Of a DNA stretch of 64,000 bases, positions 53,242 to 60,796 are shown piece after piece. Position 1 is the first letter of the stretch, and every line of letters starts with the position of its first letter. The notes beneath the pieces are model-generated. The model did no database searches and was not told the DNA's origin. It saw nothing but the letters and a program-made list of their open reading frames with translations. A program made the translations under genes and the position numbers. The stretch is from Streptomyces sp. TRM68367. GTDB taxonomy: Bacteria; Actinomycetota; Actinomycetes; Streptomycetales; Streptomycetaceae. The DNA lies in the NCBI RefSeq assembly GCF_014495685.1, contig NZ_JACTVI010000014.1:61628-125627 (forward strand), in the 5' to 3' direction.

Positions 53242-54233
53242 GCGACGACCAGGGCGCCCGGCCGTCTGGCGGCGCGCGGGACGTGCCCCCGGAGTGCGCC
53301 CGGCTCGCCGCGACGCTGCGCGAGCTGCGCGCCGGTATGGGGCTGAGCCTGGCCGCGCTCGCCGCCAGGACGCCGTACAGCAAGTCGTCGTGGGAGCGGT
53401 ACCTCAACGGCCGCACCCTGCCGCCCCGCCGGGCCGTGGAACACCTCTGCACACTGGCCGGGACGGACCCCCAGCGCCCGCTGGCCCTGTGGGCCCTGGC
53501 GGAGACGGCATGGAGCGGCCGTACGGGACGACCGGAGAAGCGGAAGCGGACGGCACCGGATACGAGACCGAACACCAGGCCGTCCGCGACAACACCGCCT
53601 ACGACGACACCGCCGACGACAGTCCCGGTCCCGCCCGCCGAGGAACCGCCGAGGCCCCGCCCCCGCGTCTCCCGCCTCCACGCCGCGATCCTCGGTGGCG
53701 TGGCCCTCCTCGCCGCGGGGACACTGATCGTGCTGTCCCGCGCGGGCGGCGGCGACGGCGGCGGTCCGGCCGGAAACCGCACAGCCGCGGCGGACCTCTC
53801 CGCCCCGATCCCCGGCTGTCAGGGCGCCGCATGCACCGGCAAGGACGCCGAGGACCAGGAATGCTCCACGGCCGCGCAGCCCCCCACCTCCCTCGGCGAA
53901 CAACGCCTGGACGGCACGATGGTCAAGGTGCGCTTCTCCGCGGTGTGCACCACGGTGTGGGCCCGCATCGACCGGGGTACGGTCGGCGACCACGTCGAGA
54001 TCGCCGTACCGGGGACCGAGGTCCAACGAGCCCGGGTCAAGGACCGCTTCGACGCGATGGGCTCGCTGTCGACCCCCATGGCGCACGCACCCGACGCCGT
54101 ACTGAACCGCGTACGGGCGTGCCTGGTACGCCAGGGCGAACGCCACTGCTTCACGGCGACGCCGGACTGGACGCCGGACCGAGCGACGGTTCAGCCGCTG
54201 CGGGCCCCGGCCCTGCCGCCGTCGTTCATGTAG
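53238..54233 (+). CDS. XRE regulator with TM and extracellular DUF2690 domain
   Basis: A 331-aa protein. N-terminal XRE-type HTH (about residues 18-75: CARLAATLRELRAGMGLSLAALAARTPYSKSSWERYLNGRTLPPRRAVEHL). A Thr/Pro linker (about 110-145) follows, then a membrane helix (about 150-172, LHAAILGGVALLAAGTLIVL) and a Cys-containing DUF2690 domain (about 195-290: GCQGAACTGKDAEDQECSTAAQPP, VKVRFSAVCTTVWARIDRGTVGDHVEIAVPG). DUF2690 proteins occur in actinobacteria as secreted or membrane-linked domains of unknown ligand. Coupled to the preceding XRE/peptidoglycan-binding gene by ATGA; both probably respond to envelope signals. Its end overlaps the convergent lipoprotein gene by 8 bp. Confidence 0.82.
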   Translation: MSDDQGARPSGGARDVPPECARLAATLRELRAGMGLSLAALAARTPYSKSSWERYLNGRTLPPRRAVEHLCTLAGTDPQRPLALWALAETAWSGRTGRPEKRKRTAPDTRPNTRPSATTPPTTTPPTTVPVPPAEEPPRPRPRVSRLHAAILGGVALLAAGTLIVLSRAGGGDGGGPAGNRTAAADLSAPIPGCQGAACTGKDAEDQECSTAAQPPTSLGEQRLDGTMVKVRFSAVCTTVWARIDRGTVGDHVEIAVPGTEVQRARVKDRFDAMGSLSTPMAHAPDAVLNRVRACLVRQGERHCFTATPDWTPDRATVQPLRAPALPPSFM

Positions 54234-55170
54234 TCCGCCCCTTGTCGGCCAGGTTGCTGACGGGCGTTTCACGTGCCGCGCGCGACAACGCGGCCTGCCG
54301 CGCCGTACGGAGGTCCTTCAGCACGGCGGTGCGGGCTCGCGGCAACGCCTTCTCGACCTCCTTCTGCGCCCGGAGGACCTGCTCGGCGAGACCGGCCTCG
54401 GCCTGGCACGCGGCGTCCCGTACGGCGATCCGCAGCTCTTCCTTCCCGGCGGCGCGGAGGGCGGCCGTGTCCGACCCGGCGGAGTCGAGCCGCTGCCGCA
54501 GCGCCTTGAGCGGGTCCTCGCGGTGCCGGTACCGGAACCCTTCGTCCCGCATGCACGCGGCCCATTTCCGCTCTGCCGCCCGTACGAGGGCGTGATCGAG
54601 TGTGTCCCGCACGATCGCGTTGCTGACGTGCTGCAACGTGTAGTAACTGCGCTCCCAGGACGCGCCGTACAGCGCCCGGCGCGCGACAGCCACACAGGAG
54701 TCGGTCGGCACCGACACGGTCGGCCCGTCCTTCAGCGCGATCTCCTCACGCGGTCCGTCCGGCGCCCCCTTGAGTGCTTCGTCCCACGCGCGGCGAGCAC
54801 GCTCGGACAGCGCGGACACCCGCTGGGCGTTCGGATCGGCGGGTGGCTTCTTCAACCGCTGTACGGTCAGTCCGTAGCCGTCCTGCGCCGCCCGGCCGCG
54901 CGTCAGCAGGCCGTACGGGCTCGCCGTCGCCGTCCGCCGGGCATCGCCGCCCGGCACCACGCTGTAGTCGAGCCCCCGGCTCTCCATGCACCTCTTCACC
55001 CCCTGCTCCTCGGCCCGGTGCAGCGCGGCGGACTCGGCTGCGGTGAAGTGGAGGGCGCCGCCGAGGGGCCGGGGGTCGGGCACGTTCTCCGCCGCGGCCT
55101 CGCGGCCGGATGCCGAGGAGCACCCGGCCGCGAGAAGCGCTGCGGCGGTCAGCCACAGCAGTTTGCGCAT
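54226..55170 (-). CDS. Secreted lipoprotein, function unknown
   Basis: A 314-aa protein with a lipoprotein signal (MRKLLWLTAAALLAAGCSS; lipobox LAAGC, Cys17). The mature part is Arg/Ala-rich and mostly helical, with Cys in KRCMESRGLDY, TDSCVAVARRALYG, KWAACMRDEGFRYRH and DAACQAEAGL, which may form two disulfides. The MESRG and CMRDEGF motifs are typical of a streptomycete family of lipoproteins of unknown function found near kinases and regulators. ATG 55170. Probably co-transcribed with the I36-like gene just upstream (55175-55552, gap 4 bp). Confidence 0.78.
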   Translation of the reverse strand: MRKLLWLTAAALLAAGCSSASGREAAAENVPDPRPLGGALHFTAAESAALHRAEEQGVKRCMESRGLDYSVVPGGDARRTATASPYGLLTRGRAAQDGYGLTVQRLKKPPADPNAQRVSALSERARRAWDEALKGAPDGPREEIALKDGPTVSVPTDSCVAVARRALYGASWERSYYTLQHVSNAIVRDTLDHALVRAAERKWAACMRDEGFRYRHREDPLKALRQRLDSAGSDTAALRAAGKEELRIAVRDAACQAEAGLAEQVLRAQKEVEKALPRARTAVLKDLRTARQAALSRAARETPVSNLADKGRTT

Positions 55171-55174
55171 GGGG

Positions 55175-55552
55175 TCACACGCACCAGTTGTTGGAGGCGA
55201 GGTCGTCGGCGAAGTCACCGCTGCGGAACGCATCCAGGTTGCCGATGCGGAATCCGCGCGAGAGGACGAAGGAGTCGCCCCTGTAGTTCGGCTCGTCGTA
55301 GATGCGGACGTTGCAGGATTTGCCGTTGTTGTAGACCGATTCGGCGTTGTTGAACTTGTTGTACTGGAGCAGGTCGCGGTTGTCCCCGAAGACCTGGCCC
55401 GGGCTCCCCGCGCCGCCGTCCCCGAGGTAGGCGCACAGCGCTCCGGAGTCACACTGAGCGTACGAGGCGTTCGCCGGGGTGGCGGTGGCGGCGATGCCCA
55501 GTCCTGCGAGCGCTGCCGCACCGAATGCCGTTGCGATCTTGTGCCGGATCAT
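55175..55552 (-). CDS. Secreted peptidase-inhibitor-I36-like protein (copy A)
   Basis: A 125-aa secreted protein. Signal peptide MIRHKIATAFGAAALAGLGIAATATPANA, cleavage near ANA-S. Mature part: QCDSGALCAYLGDGGAGSPGQVFGDNRDLLQYNKFNNAESVYNNGKSCNVRIYDEPNYRGDSFVLSRG, then SGDFADDLASNNWCV, listed here in its two characteristic pieces: an N-terminal CxSGxLCxY strand pair and the NNG-x-SC...YxxxNYxGxxxxL Greek-key motif. This is the beta/gamma-crystallin-like pattern of inhibitor family I36 (Streptomyces metalloproteinase inhibitor type). Four Cys can form two disulfides. It is paired with a divergent paralogue at 55698. An actual inhibitory target is not deducible. Confidence 0.8.
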   Translation of the reverse strand: MIRHKIATAFGAAALAGLGIAATATPANASYAQCDSGALCAYLGDGGAGSPGQVFGDNRDLLQYNKFNNAESVYNNGKSCNVRIYDEPNYRGDSFVLSRGFRIGNLDAFRSGDFADDLASNNWCV

Positions 55553-55618
55553 ATGATGTCCTCCCGTTGTAAGCCACTTGCGGCTGTTGCATCACTCTGG
55601 GGGAGCTGCGGGAGGAGG

Positions 55619-55642
55619 GGAACCTGGAAAGTTTCAGGTTCC
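55619..55642. promoter_or_regulatory. Operator-like palindrome between divergent I36 genes
   Basis: GGAACCTG-N8-CAGGTTCC with a GAAAGTTT core, centred between the two divergent inhibitor-like genes. It shares CCTGGAA-TTYCAGG with the site at 52042-52057. Confidence 0.45.
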
Positions 55643-55697
55643 GTCAGGCTGCTTCCCGCAGGAAGGTGAGCGGAACGGTCTGACGGAGGGACTCGAC

Positions 55698-56078
55698 GTG
55701 TTACGTACAGTTCGCGCGAAGATATCCGCGGCCCTCGGCGCCGCCCTGGTCGCCTCGTTCGGAGTCGCCGCGAGCGGGACTCCCGCACATGCCGGCATCA
55801 CCGACTGCTCCGCCGGTGCGCTGTGCCTCTACACCCAGTACAACTTCCGCGGTAACCCGGTCCAGATCTTCGGGAACCAGCCGGATCTCACCCTGTACCC
55901 GGTCGAGGACATCAGGTCGCTCTACAACAACAGTCCCTGCACCGCTGTGATCTACGCCAAGCCGAACTATGCGGGTGACCGGGTGGTGCTGGCGGGTCAC
56001 ACCGCCGTCCCCCGCATCGAACCGAACAGCCCCGTCGGGGACGAGATCGCTTCCGTCCGGTGGGGCGACTGCCCGTGA
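55698..56078 (+). CDS. Secreted peptidase-inhibitor-I36-like protein (copy B), TTA second codon
   Basis: A 126-aa secreted protein. GTG 55698 has GGAGGGA 6 nt upstream; the second codon is TTA, the rare leucine codon read by the bldA tRNA in Streptomyces. Signal peptide RTVRAKISAALGAALVASFGVAASGTPAHA follows. Mature part: DCSAGALCLYTQYNFRGNPVQIFGNQPDL, SLYNNSPCTAVIYAKPNYAGDRVVLAG and GDEIASVRWGDCP: the same crystallin-like I36 pattern as its divergent neighbour, with four Cys. The start is supported by the ribosome site and by the need for the RTVRAK n-region. If bldA-controlled, the product would appear with aerial growth or antibiotic production. Confidence 0.8.
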   Translation: MLRTVRAKISAALGAALVASFGVAASGTPAHAGITDCSAGALCLYTQYNFRGNPVQIFGNQPDLTLYPVEDIRSLYNNSPCTAVIYAKPNYAGDRVVLAGHTAVPRIEPNSPVGDEIASVRWGDCP

Positions 56079-56145
56079 CGTTACGTCGGGGCCACGAGCG
56101 GGGCCCGCGGTCCAGGGTGGTGGACCGCGGGTCCCGCTCTGCCTG

Positions 56146-57705
56146 TCACCACGGCGTGAGGAATCCCATCACCGCCGTGAAGGACGAGCAGCTGTCGATC
56201 AGTTTGTGTGAGCGTGGGGCGTAGGTGCCGGCCAGGTTGCCCATGCTGTTCACGGACGTGCAGCCGGTGCGCTGGGCCATGCGGCGGCGGTCCGCGTCGG
56301 CGGGGGTGTAGCCGGTGCCGCGGTAGTAGGCGACGGCACGGCTCCGGCGGCGGTCGTCGATGTTGTTGAAGACGGAGCGGACGGGGGCGGTGGCGGTCCA
56401 GGGGCATGTCGCGCTGCCCGTCTGCCAGTCGGGGTCCTTGTCCTGCCAGCTGCACATGTCACCGTTGCCGTTGCGCTCGCTGAAGAAGCAGACGCTGTTG
56501 CGCGGGCAGCGGTGATAGCCGTAGACCACCTGACCGTCGGGCCCGGTGGGGAAGGCCTGGTCGCGGGGCAGGGCTGCGAACACCGGGGTGCCGTCGTCCG
56601 TGGTGACGTGGCGGTACGCCGCGATCGACAGTGCCGTCGTCGCCAGCAGCGTTGCCGCCAGGGCCGCCGTGAGGAACGGGTGCCGGTGCCGGAAGGAGCG
56701 TGGGCGGGGACGGCGCGTGCGCAGGCGGGGGATGCGGGGTGAGCGAGGGCTGCCCGCGGCCCGTTCGACCCGGCGGAGCAGGGCCTCGCCGGTGATCCGG
56801 TCGGTGCTTGCCGGTGTCAGGCAGGCGAGGACGATCTCCCGCCAGGCCGGCGGGAGTCCGGGGGAGAGGCGTAGTTCCTCGGCCCCTCGGGCGTAGCGCA
56901 GTGTCGCGTCGGTGCGGGCCTCCGATGTGCCGCCGGGCAACGGGAACGTTCCGGCGAGGACCACGTGAGCCAGCACGCCGAAGGCCCAGATGTCGGTGGA
57001 CGGGCGGATCAGTGTGCCCCGCTCGTCGATCTCGGGCCAGAGGAGTTCGGGTGGGGTGTAGTCGGGCGTGGCGAAGCCGGGGGCGTAGGCGTGGGTGCCC
57101 TCCAGTTCGGCGGCCATGTTGAAGTCGGCCAGCCGTATCGAACCGTCCTTCATCAGCAGGACGTTGGCCGGTTTCAGGTCGGCGTGCACCCAGCCCGCCC
57201 GGTGCAGCTGGCGCAGGCCCTCGCAGATCTGCGCGAGCAGGGCGGGGCCGTCGGAGGGCGCCGGGGTGCTGTCCAGTACGGCGTCCAGGGATCTCTCGGC
57301 CCGCTCCAGGACGATCACCGTGGCGCCGTCCAGCTCCGGGTGGTCCGGGTCGTCGACGGTGAGGGTGTCGTACATCCGGATCAGGCGCGGGACGCGCAGC
57401 CGCCGCAGCACCTCGACCTCGCGCTCGGCCAGTTCGCGCAGGTGGCGCAGCTGACGCGGGGTGCGCGTGCCGGTGGGCAGGAACTTCAGCGCCGCCTCGC
57501 GAGGCAGGCCGTCCCGCTCGTCCCGGGCGGCACGCCGCGCCGCGTACACCGTCGCGAACGCCCCCGACGCAAGCGGCTTCCGCACCTCCCACGGGCCCAC
57601 CCGGTAGCCCTTCGGCACCGGAACCGCGTACGTCTCGGACCCCTTGTACGCGCCGAACCCGTCCAGCCCTTCGTATCCGGCCTCCTCGTACGACCGCCCG
57701 CTCAC
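56146..57705 (-). CDS. Membrane Ser/Thr protein kinase with I36-like ectodomain
   Basis: A 519-aa PknB-type kinase. Cytoplasmic kinase domain about residues 35-315: glycine-loop PLASGAFATVYAAR, catalytic-lysine strand AALKFLP (Lys74), VHADLKPANVLL (HRD replaced by HAD, 174-176), LADFN (DFG replaced by DFN, 194-196), TPDYTPPELL. One TM helix at about 342-363. The extracellular part (about 395-519) has CPRNSVCFFSERNGNGDMCSW, CPWTATAPVRSVFNN and GCTSVNSMGN, resembling the secreted I36-like proteins around it. GTG 57705 overlaps the FHA gene's stop by GTGA. The ectodomain suggests that the kinase senses the same ligand or partner as the secreted proteins. DFN occurs in both kinases here, so it is a subfamily trait. 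Confidence 0.85.
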   Translation of the reverse strand: MSGRSYEEAGYEGLDGFGAYKGSETYAVPVPKGYRVGPWEVRKPLASGAFATVYAARRAARDERDGLPREAALKFLPTGTRTPRQLRHLRELAEREVEVLRRLRVPRLIRMYDTLTVDDPDHPELDGATVIVLERAERSLDAVLDSTPAPSDGPALLAQICEGLRQLHRAGWVHADLKPANVLLMKDGSIRLADFNMAAELEGTHAYAPGFATPDYTPPELLWPEIDERGTLIRPSTDIWAFGVLAHVVLAGTFPLPGGTSEARTDATLRYARGAEELRLSPGLPPAWREIVLACLTPASTDRITGEALLRRVERAAGSPRSPRIPRLRTRRPRPRSFRHRHPFLTAALAATLLATTALSIAAYRHVTTDDGTPVFAALPRDQAFPTGPDGQVVYGYHRCPRNSVCFFSERNGNGDMCSWQDKDPDWQTGSATCPWTATAPVRSVFNNIDDRRRSRAVAYYRGTGYTPADADRRRMAQRTGCTSVNSMGNLAGTYAPRSHKLIDSCSSFTAVMGFLTPW

Positions 57706-58442
57706 CGCGCCGCCCCGCTCGCCGCCGCCGCGAGCACCACGAGGTCGTCCTCGCGGACCAGATCGAAGCGGAGCGCCAGCGAGACCAGTGACTCCTTCTT
57801 GCCGTGCACGCGCCGACCGGGCTCCGCCGTGTCCGGGCCGGGCCGTAGCCGCAGCTTGAGCGCGAGGTAGTCGATGTTCCAGTAGACGGCGGACCGGCTG
57901 ACCGTGGGCCAGGTCGGCCGCAGCCGCTCCACCAGCTCCTCCACCGCCGGCAGCGGGGCGTGCGGTGCGCCGCGCAGCCGGGACTCGCACAGCGCGACCA
58001 GGACCGCGAAGTACCGCTTGGTGCCGTCCAGGGCGAAGGCCGGTGCTGTGACCGCTCCCGGCAGTCCGCGGCGGGCCGCGGTGCGGAAGGCGTGCCGTGG
58101 CGCCCATACGTCGAAGGTGAGCAGGTCCCCCGCCGCGGGCAGCACCACGCGCGAGAACTCGAACGGGACGGGCGCCTCCACCCGCCCCGGCGCGACCTTG
58201 ACGTGTTCCCCGGCGCCCTCCGGGTTCTCCACGACGTAGGTCTGGGCCTCGCTGAGGTTGCTCAGCAGCCAGTAGGTCCGGTGGGCGATGATCTCCCCGG
58301 CGATCCGGGGCACCCCTTCGTGTGCGATGGTCAGGCCGCCGCCTGTCCGGGACCGGCCGAAGGCGAGCCTCTCACCCGTGGCGATCCTGAGCTGGCCGTC
58401 CGGCCGACCGCAAGACGGTGGCACGACAATCACGCTGTACAT
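57702..58442 (-). CDS. FHA-domain protein with C-terminal winged-helix-like region
   Basis: A 246-aa cytoplasmic protein. N-terminal FHA domain (about residues 15-110: GERLAFGRSRTGGGLTIAHEGVPRIAGEI, WLLSNLSEAQTYVVENPEG) for phosphothreonine binding. The C-terminal about 110 residues (TKRYFAVLVALCESRLRG, VEELVERLRPTWPTVSRSAVYWNIDYLALKLRL, SLVSLALRFDLVREDDLVVLA) look like a winged helix. It is translated just ahead of, and overlaps, the kinase gene, so it is the likely substrate or effector that carries the kinase signal. A close paralogue, coupled to the second kinase, lies at 60793-61558. ATG 58442. Confidence 0.8.
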   Translation of the reverse strand: MYSVIVVPPSCGRPDGQLRIATGERLAFGRSRTGGGLTIAHEGVPRIAGEIIAHRTYWLLSNLSEAQTYVVENPEGAGEHVKVAPGRVEAPVPFEFSRVVLPAAGDLLTFDVWAPRHAFRTAARRGLPGAVTAPAFALDGTKRYFAVLVALCESRLRGAPHAPLPAVEELVERLRPTWPTVSRSAVYWNIDYLALKLRLRPGPDTAEPGRRVHGKKESLVSLALRFDLVREDDLVVLAAAASGAAR

Positions 58443-58587
58443 GGGTCGTCCCCCTCCCCCAGTTCATTGAGGGCCACCCTCCCCCGTGCGATAACAGGTC
58501 AAAAGAAGGGTAAAGGAGACGAGTGCGCGGGCTCGAAGCTTTCGGCCGCCTCGGCGGGTTGGCGTACGGAGGGCGACATGCCGAAGC

Positions 58588-58621
58588 GGCCTCCGGTTCT
58601 CCCCCGAGGGGACCGGAGGCC
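58588..58621 (-). terminator. Terminator after the third I36-like gene
   Basis: A 10-bp perfect stem (GGCCTCCGGT/ACCGGAGGCC), 14-nt loop, 25 bp beyond the stop of the minus-strand gene at 58646. Confidence 0.75.
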
Positions 58622-58645
58622 GTGGTCGGCCGGTATCGGGTCAGG

Positions 58646-59119
58646 TCAGCACGGGCGCAGGGACCAGATCGGGTCCCAGGTCGCCGTGCCCGCCTGGTAC
58701 GCCGTCGACGTCCAGCGGACGCTGCCGTTCTGGTTGAAGAACTTCGCGACCGTGCCCGGCGTCTGGTTGTTGGTGAACGGGCCGTCGCCGGTCCAGTTGT
58801 GCACGTTCCAGGTCTGGCACTTGTAGAAGTCGAACTTGGTGCCCTTGACGATCATGCAGAGGTGGCCGTAGCCGCAGGCCAGGTCCTGGGCGCCGAGCTT
58901 GCCCTTCGGGGCGTCGGTGACCTTCAGACCGCCGTAGTCGACCGCGTTGGCGGTGACCTTGACGGGCTTGTAGTCACCGCGCAGGACCTGGTCGGCGGCA
59001 GTCTGGAGGCTGGTCACCCGGGTGCCGTCCGGGTCGGTGGCGGCGGTGGCCGCGACCGTGGAGCCGGCGACCATGGCGGTGGCCGCGACGAGCAGTGCAG
59101 CGGGCTTGATGATGTTCAC
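58646..59119 (-). CDS. Secreted I36-like protein (copy C)
   Basis: A 157-aa secreted protein from GTG 59119 (GGGGAA 9 nt upstream). Signal peptide NIIKPAALLVAATAMVAGSTVAATA. A propeptide-like segment (DPDGTRVTSLQTAADQVLRGDYKPVKVTANAVDYG is read here in two parts: DPDGTRVTSLQTAADQ and GDYKPVKVTANAV) leads to the Cys-rich part CGYGHLCMIVKGTKFDFYKC, NWTGDGPFTNNQTPGTVAKFFNQNG and WDPIWSLRPC, fitting the I36 pattern. It lies between the two FHA-kinase modules. ATG 59134 is a weaker alternative start. Confidence 0.72.
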   Translation of the reverse strand: MNIIKPAALLVAATAMVAGSTVAATAATDPDGTRVTSLQTAADQVLRGDYKPVKVTANAVDYGGLKVTDAPKGKLGAQDLACGYGHLCMIVKGTKFDFYKCQTWNVHNWTGDGPFTNNQTPGTVAKFFNQNGSVRWTSTAYQAGTATWDPIWSLRPC

Positions 59120-59218
59120 TGTGGATTCCCCCATGAACCTCGGTGGTCGTACCGCCGAAGCGGTGTGCACCAACAGTCCCAACCGCGCCCGCTGTTCGGT
59201 ACCTCGGATGTCTCAGGG

Positions 59219-60796
59219 TCACTTCTCTTCCGCGGGCGTGTACACCTTGAGGTAGTGCGCGAGGCGGGCGGCGTAGTCGCGGTACTTCGGGGGAACCCCG
59301 CCCGCTTCGTTCACCTTCCTGTACGACGTCCGGTAGGCGGCGGCGATCAGCACGCGGCGGTCGCCGGACAGCCCGTCCTCCAGGCGCGGTTCGATGAAGC
59401 AGAGGTAGCGGCCCATGGCGGGGATCGATTCGGCGGGAGTCAGCGGCGGCCGCGGGGTCTCCTTGGCGGGGACGCCGTCCTCGCGGATCCACCAGCGCAG
59501 CACGCTCGGGGTCCAGCGGGCGATGCCGTACTCGCCCTCGCCGCCCACGCCCGGGTCGGACAGATCCGGGTCGAAGTCGCTCTCGACCTTCAGCATCGCG
59601 GCGATGAGTACGGGCGTGACCTTCGGCTGCACGCAGTCGTGCGCCGAGTCGACGATCAACTGGCGGTACTCCGCCGGGATGCCCTTGTCCGTACGGAGCT
59701 CGTCCTCGCCGTACCGGGCGAAGGTGACCTTGGTGCTCTCGGGGCTCTGCTCGTCGCCGCTGTCCGCCCAGGTGCTGACGCCGTAGCCGAGCGCGGCGAC
59801 GGCGAGCGCGGCCGCAGTCGTCGACACGATCGTCGTACGGCGGGAGCGGCGGCGCGGGAAGGGCAGGCGCAGCAGGTGTGCGGTGCCGGTGGCGGAATGT
59901 ACCCGGCGCAGCAGGGCCTCGGTGGTGACGCGGTCCGCGTGCGTACGGGTCAGGCAGGAGCGCACGATCTCCTGCCAGGCCCCGGGCAGTTCCGGCGACA
60001 GACGCAGCTCGTCGGTGCCGCGGGCGTAGGCGACGGCCGCGTCCCGGCGGGCCGCCGGGGTGCCGCCGGGCAGTGGGAAGGAGTCGGTGAGGACGAGGTG
60101 CGCGAGGACGCCGAAGGCCCAGACGTCGGCCGAGGGGCGGATGCGGCGGCCGCGTTCGCCGATCTCGGACCAGAGGAGTTCGGGCGGGGTGTAGTCCGGG
60201 GTGGAGAAGGCCGGTGTGTAGGCGTGGGTGCCCTCCAGTTCGGCGGCCATGTTGAAGTCGGCCAGCCGTGCCGAGCCGTCCTTCATCAGCAGCACGTTGG
60301 CGGGTTTCAGGTCGCCGTGCACCCAGCCCGCCCGGTGCAACTGGGCCAGGCCCTCGCAGATCTGCGCGAGCAGGGCGGGGCCCGCGGCGGGGCGGGGCGT
60401 GTCGGCGAGCAGGGCGGACAGGGAGCCCTCGGCCTTCTCCAGGACGAGGACGGTGGCGCCGTCCAGCTCCGGCCGGTCCGGGTCGTCGACGGTGCGGCTC
60501 TCGTACATGCGGATCAGCCGCGGGCGCCGGAGCCTGCGGTGCAACTCGACCTCGCGGTCGATCAGTTCCCGCAGGTGGGCCAGCTGGCGCGGGGTGCCGG
60601 TGCCGGTCGGCAGGAACTTCAGCGCGGCCGTGCTGGGCAGGTCCTCGGCACCGCCGCCCTTGAGGACGTCGGCACGGTCGCCCGTCCGCCGCCCCTCGTA
60701 CACGCTGCCGAAGGCACCGGTGGCGATCGGGTCCCGTACCTCCCACGCGCCCACCCGGTAGCCCTTGGGCACCGGCACGGCGTACGGCTCGGTCAC
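59219..60796 (-). CDS. Membrane Ser/Thr protein kinase with lytic-transglycosylase-like ectodomain
   Basis: A 525-aa PknB-type kinase closely related to the one at 56146. Kinase domain about residues 12-305: PIATGAFGSVYEGRR, catalytic Lys60 in AALKFLP, VHGDLKPANVLL (160-162 HGD), LADFN (180-182), TPDYTPPELL. One TM helix at about 321-341. The extracellular domain (about 376-520) has AAMLKVESDFDPDLSD (Glu405 in the position of the SLT catalytic acid), GEYGIARWTPSVLRWW, AMGRYLCFIEP and AAYRTSYRKVNEAGGVPPKYRDYAARLAHYLKVY, a goose-lysozyme/SLT-like pattern. It may bind or cleave glycan strands and so report wall state. GTG 60796 overlaps the FHA gene. Confidence 0.85.
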   Translation of the reverse strand: MTEPYAVPVPKGYRVGAWEVRDPIATGAFGSVYEGRRTGDRADVLKGGGAEDLPSTAALKFLPTGTGTPRQLAHLRELIDREVELHRRLRRPRLIRMYESRTVDDPDRPELDGATVLVLEKAEGSLSALLADTPRPAAGPALLAQICEGLAQLHRAGWVHGDLKPANVLLMKDGSARLADFNMAAELEGTHAYTPAFSTPDYTPPELLWSEIGERGRRIRPSADVWAFGVLAHLVLTDSFPLPGGTPAARRDAAVAYARGTDELRLSPELPGAWQEIVRSCLTRTHADRVTTEALLRRVHSATGTAHLLRLPFPRRRSRRTTIVSTTAAALAVAALGYGVSTWADSGDEQSPESTKVTFARYGEDELRTDKGIPAEYRQLIVDSAHDCVQPKVTPVLIAAMLKVESDFDPDLSDPGVGGEGEYGIARWTPSVLRWWIREDGVPAKETPRPPLTPAESIPAMGRYLCFIEPRLEDGLSGDRRVLIAAAYRTSYRKVNEAGGVPPKYRDYAARLAHYLKVYTPAEEK

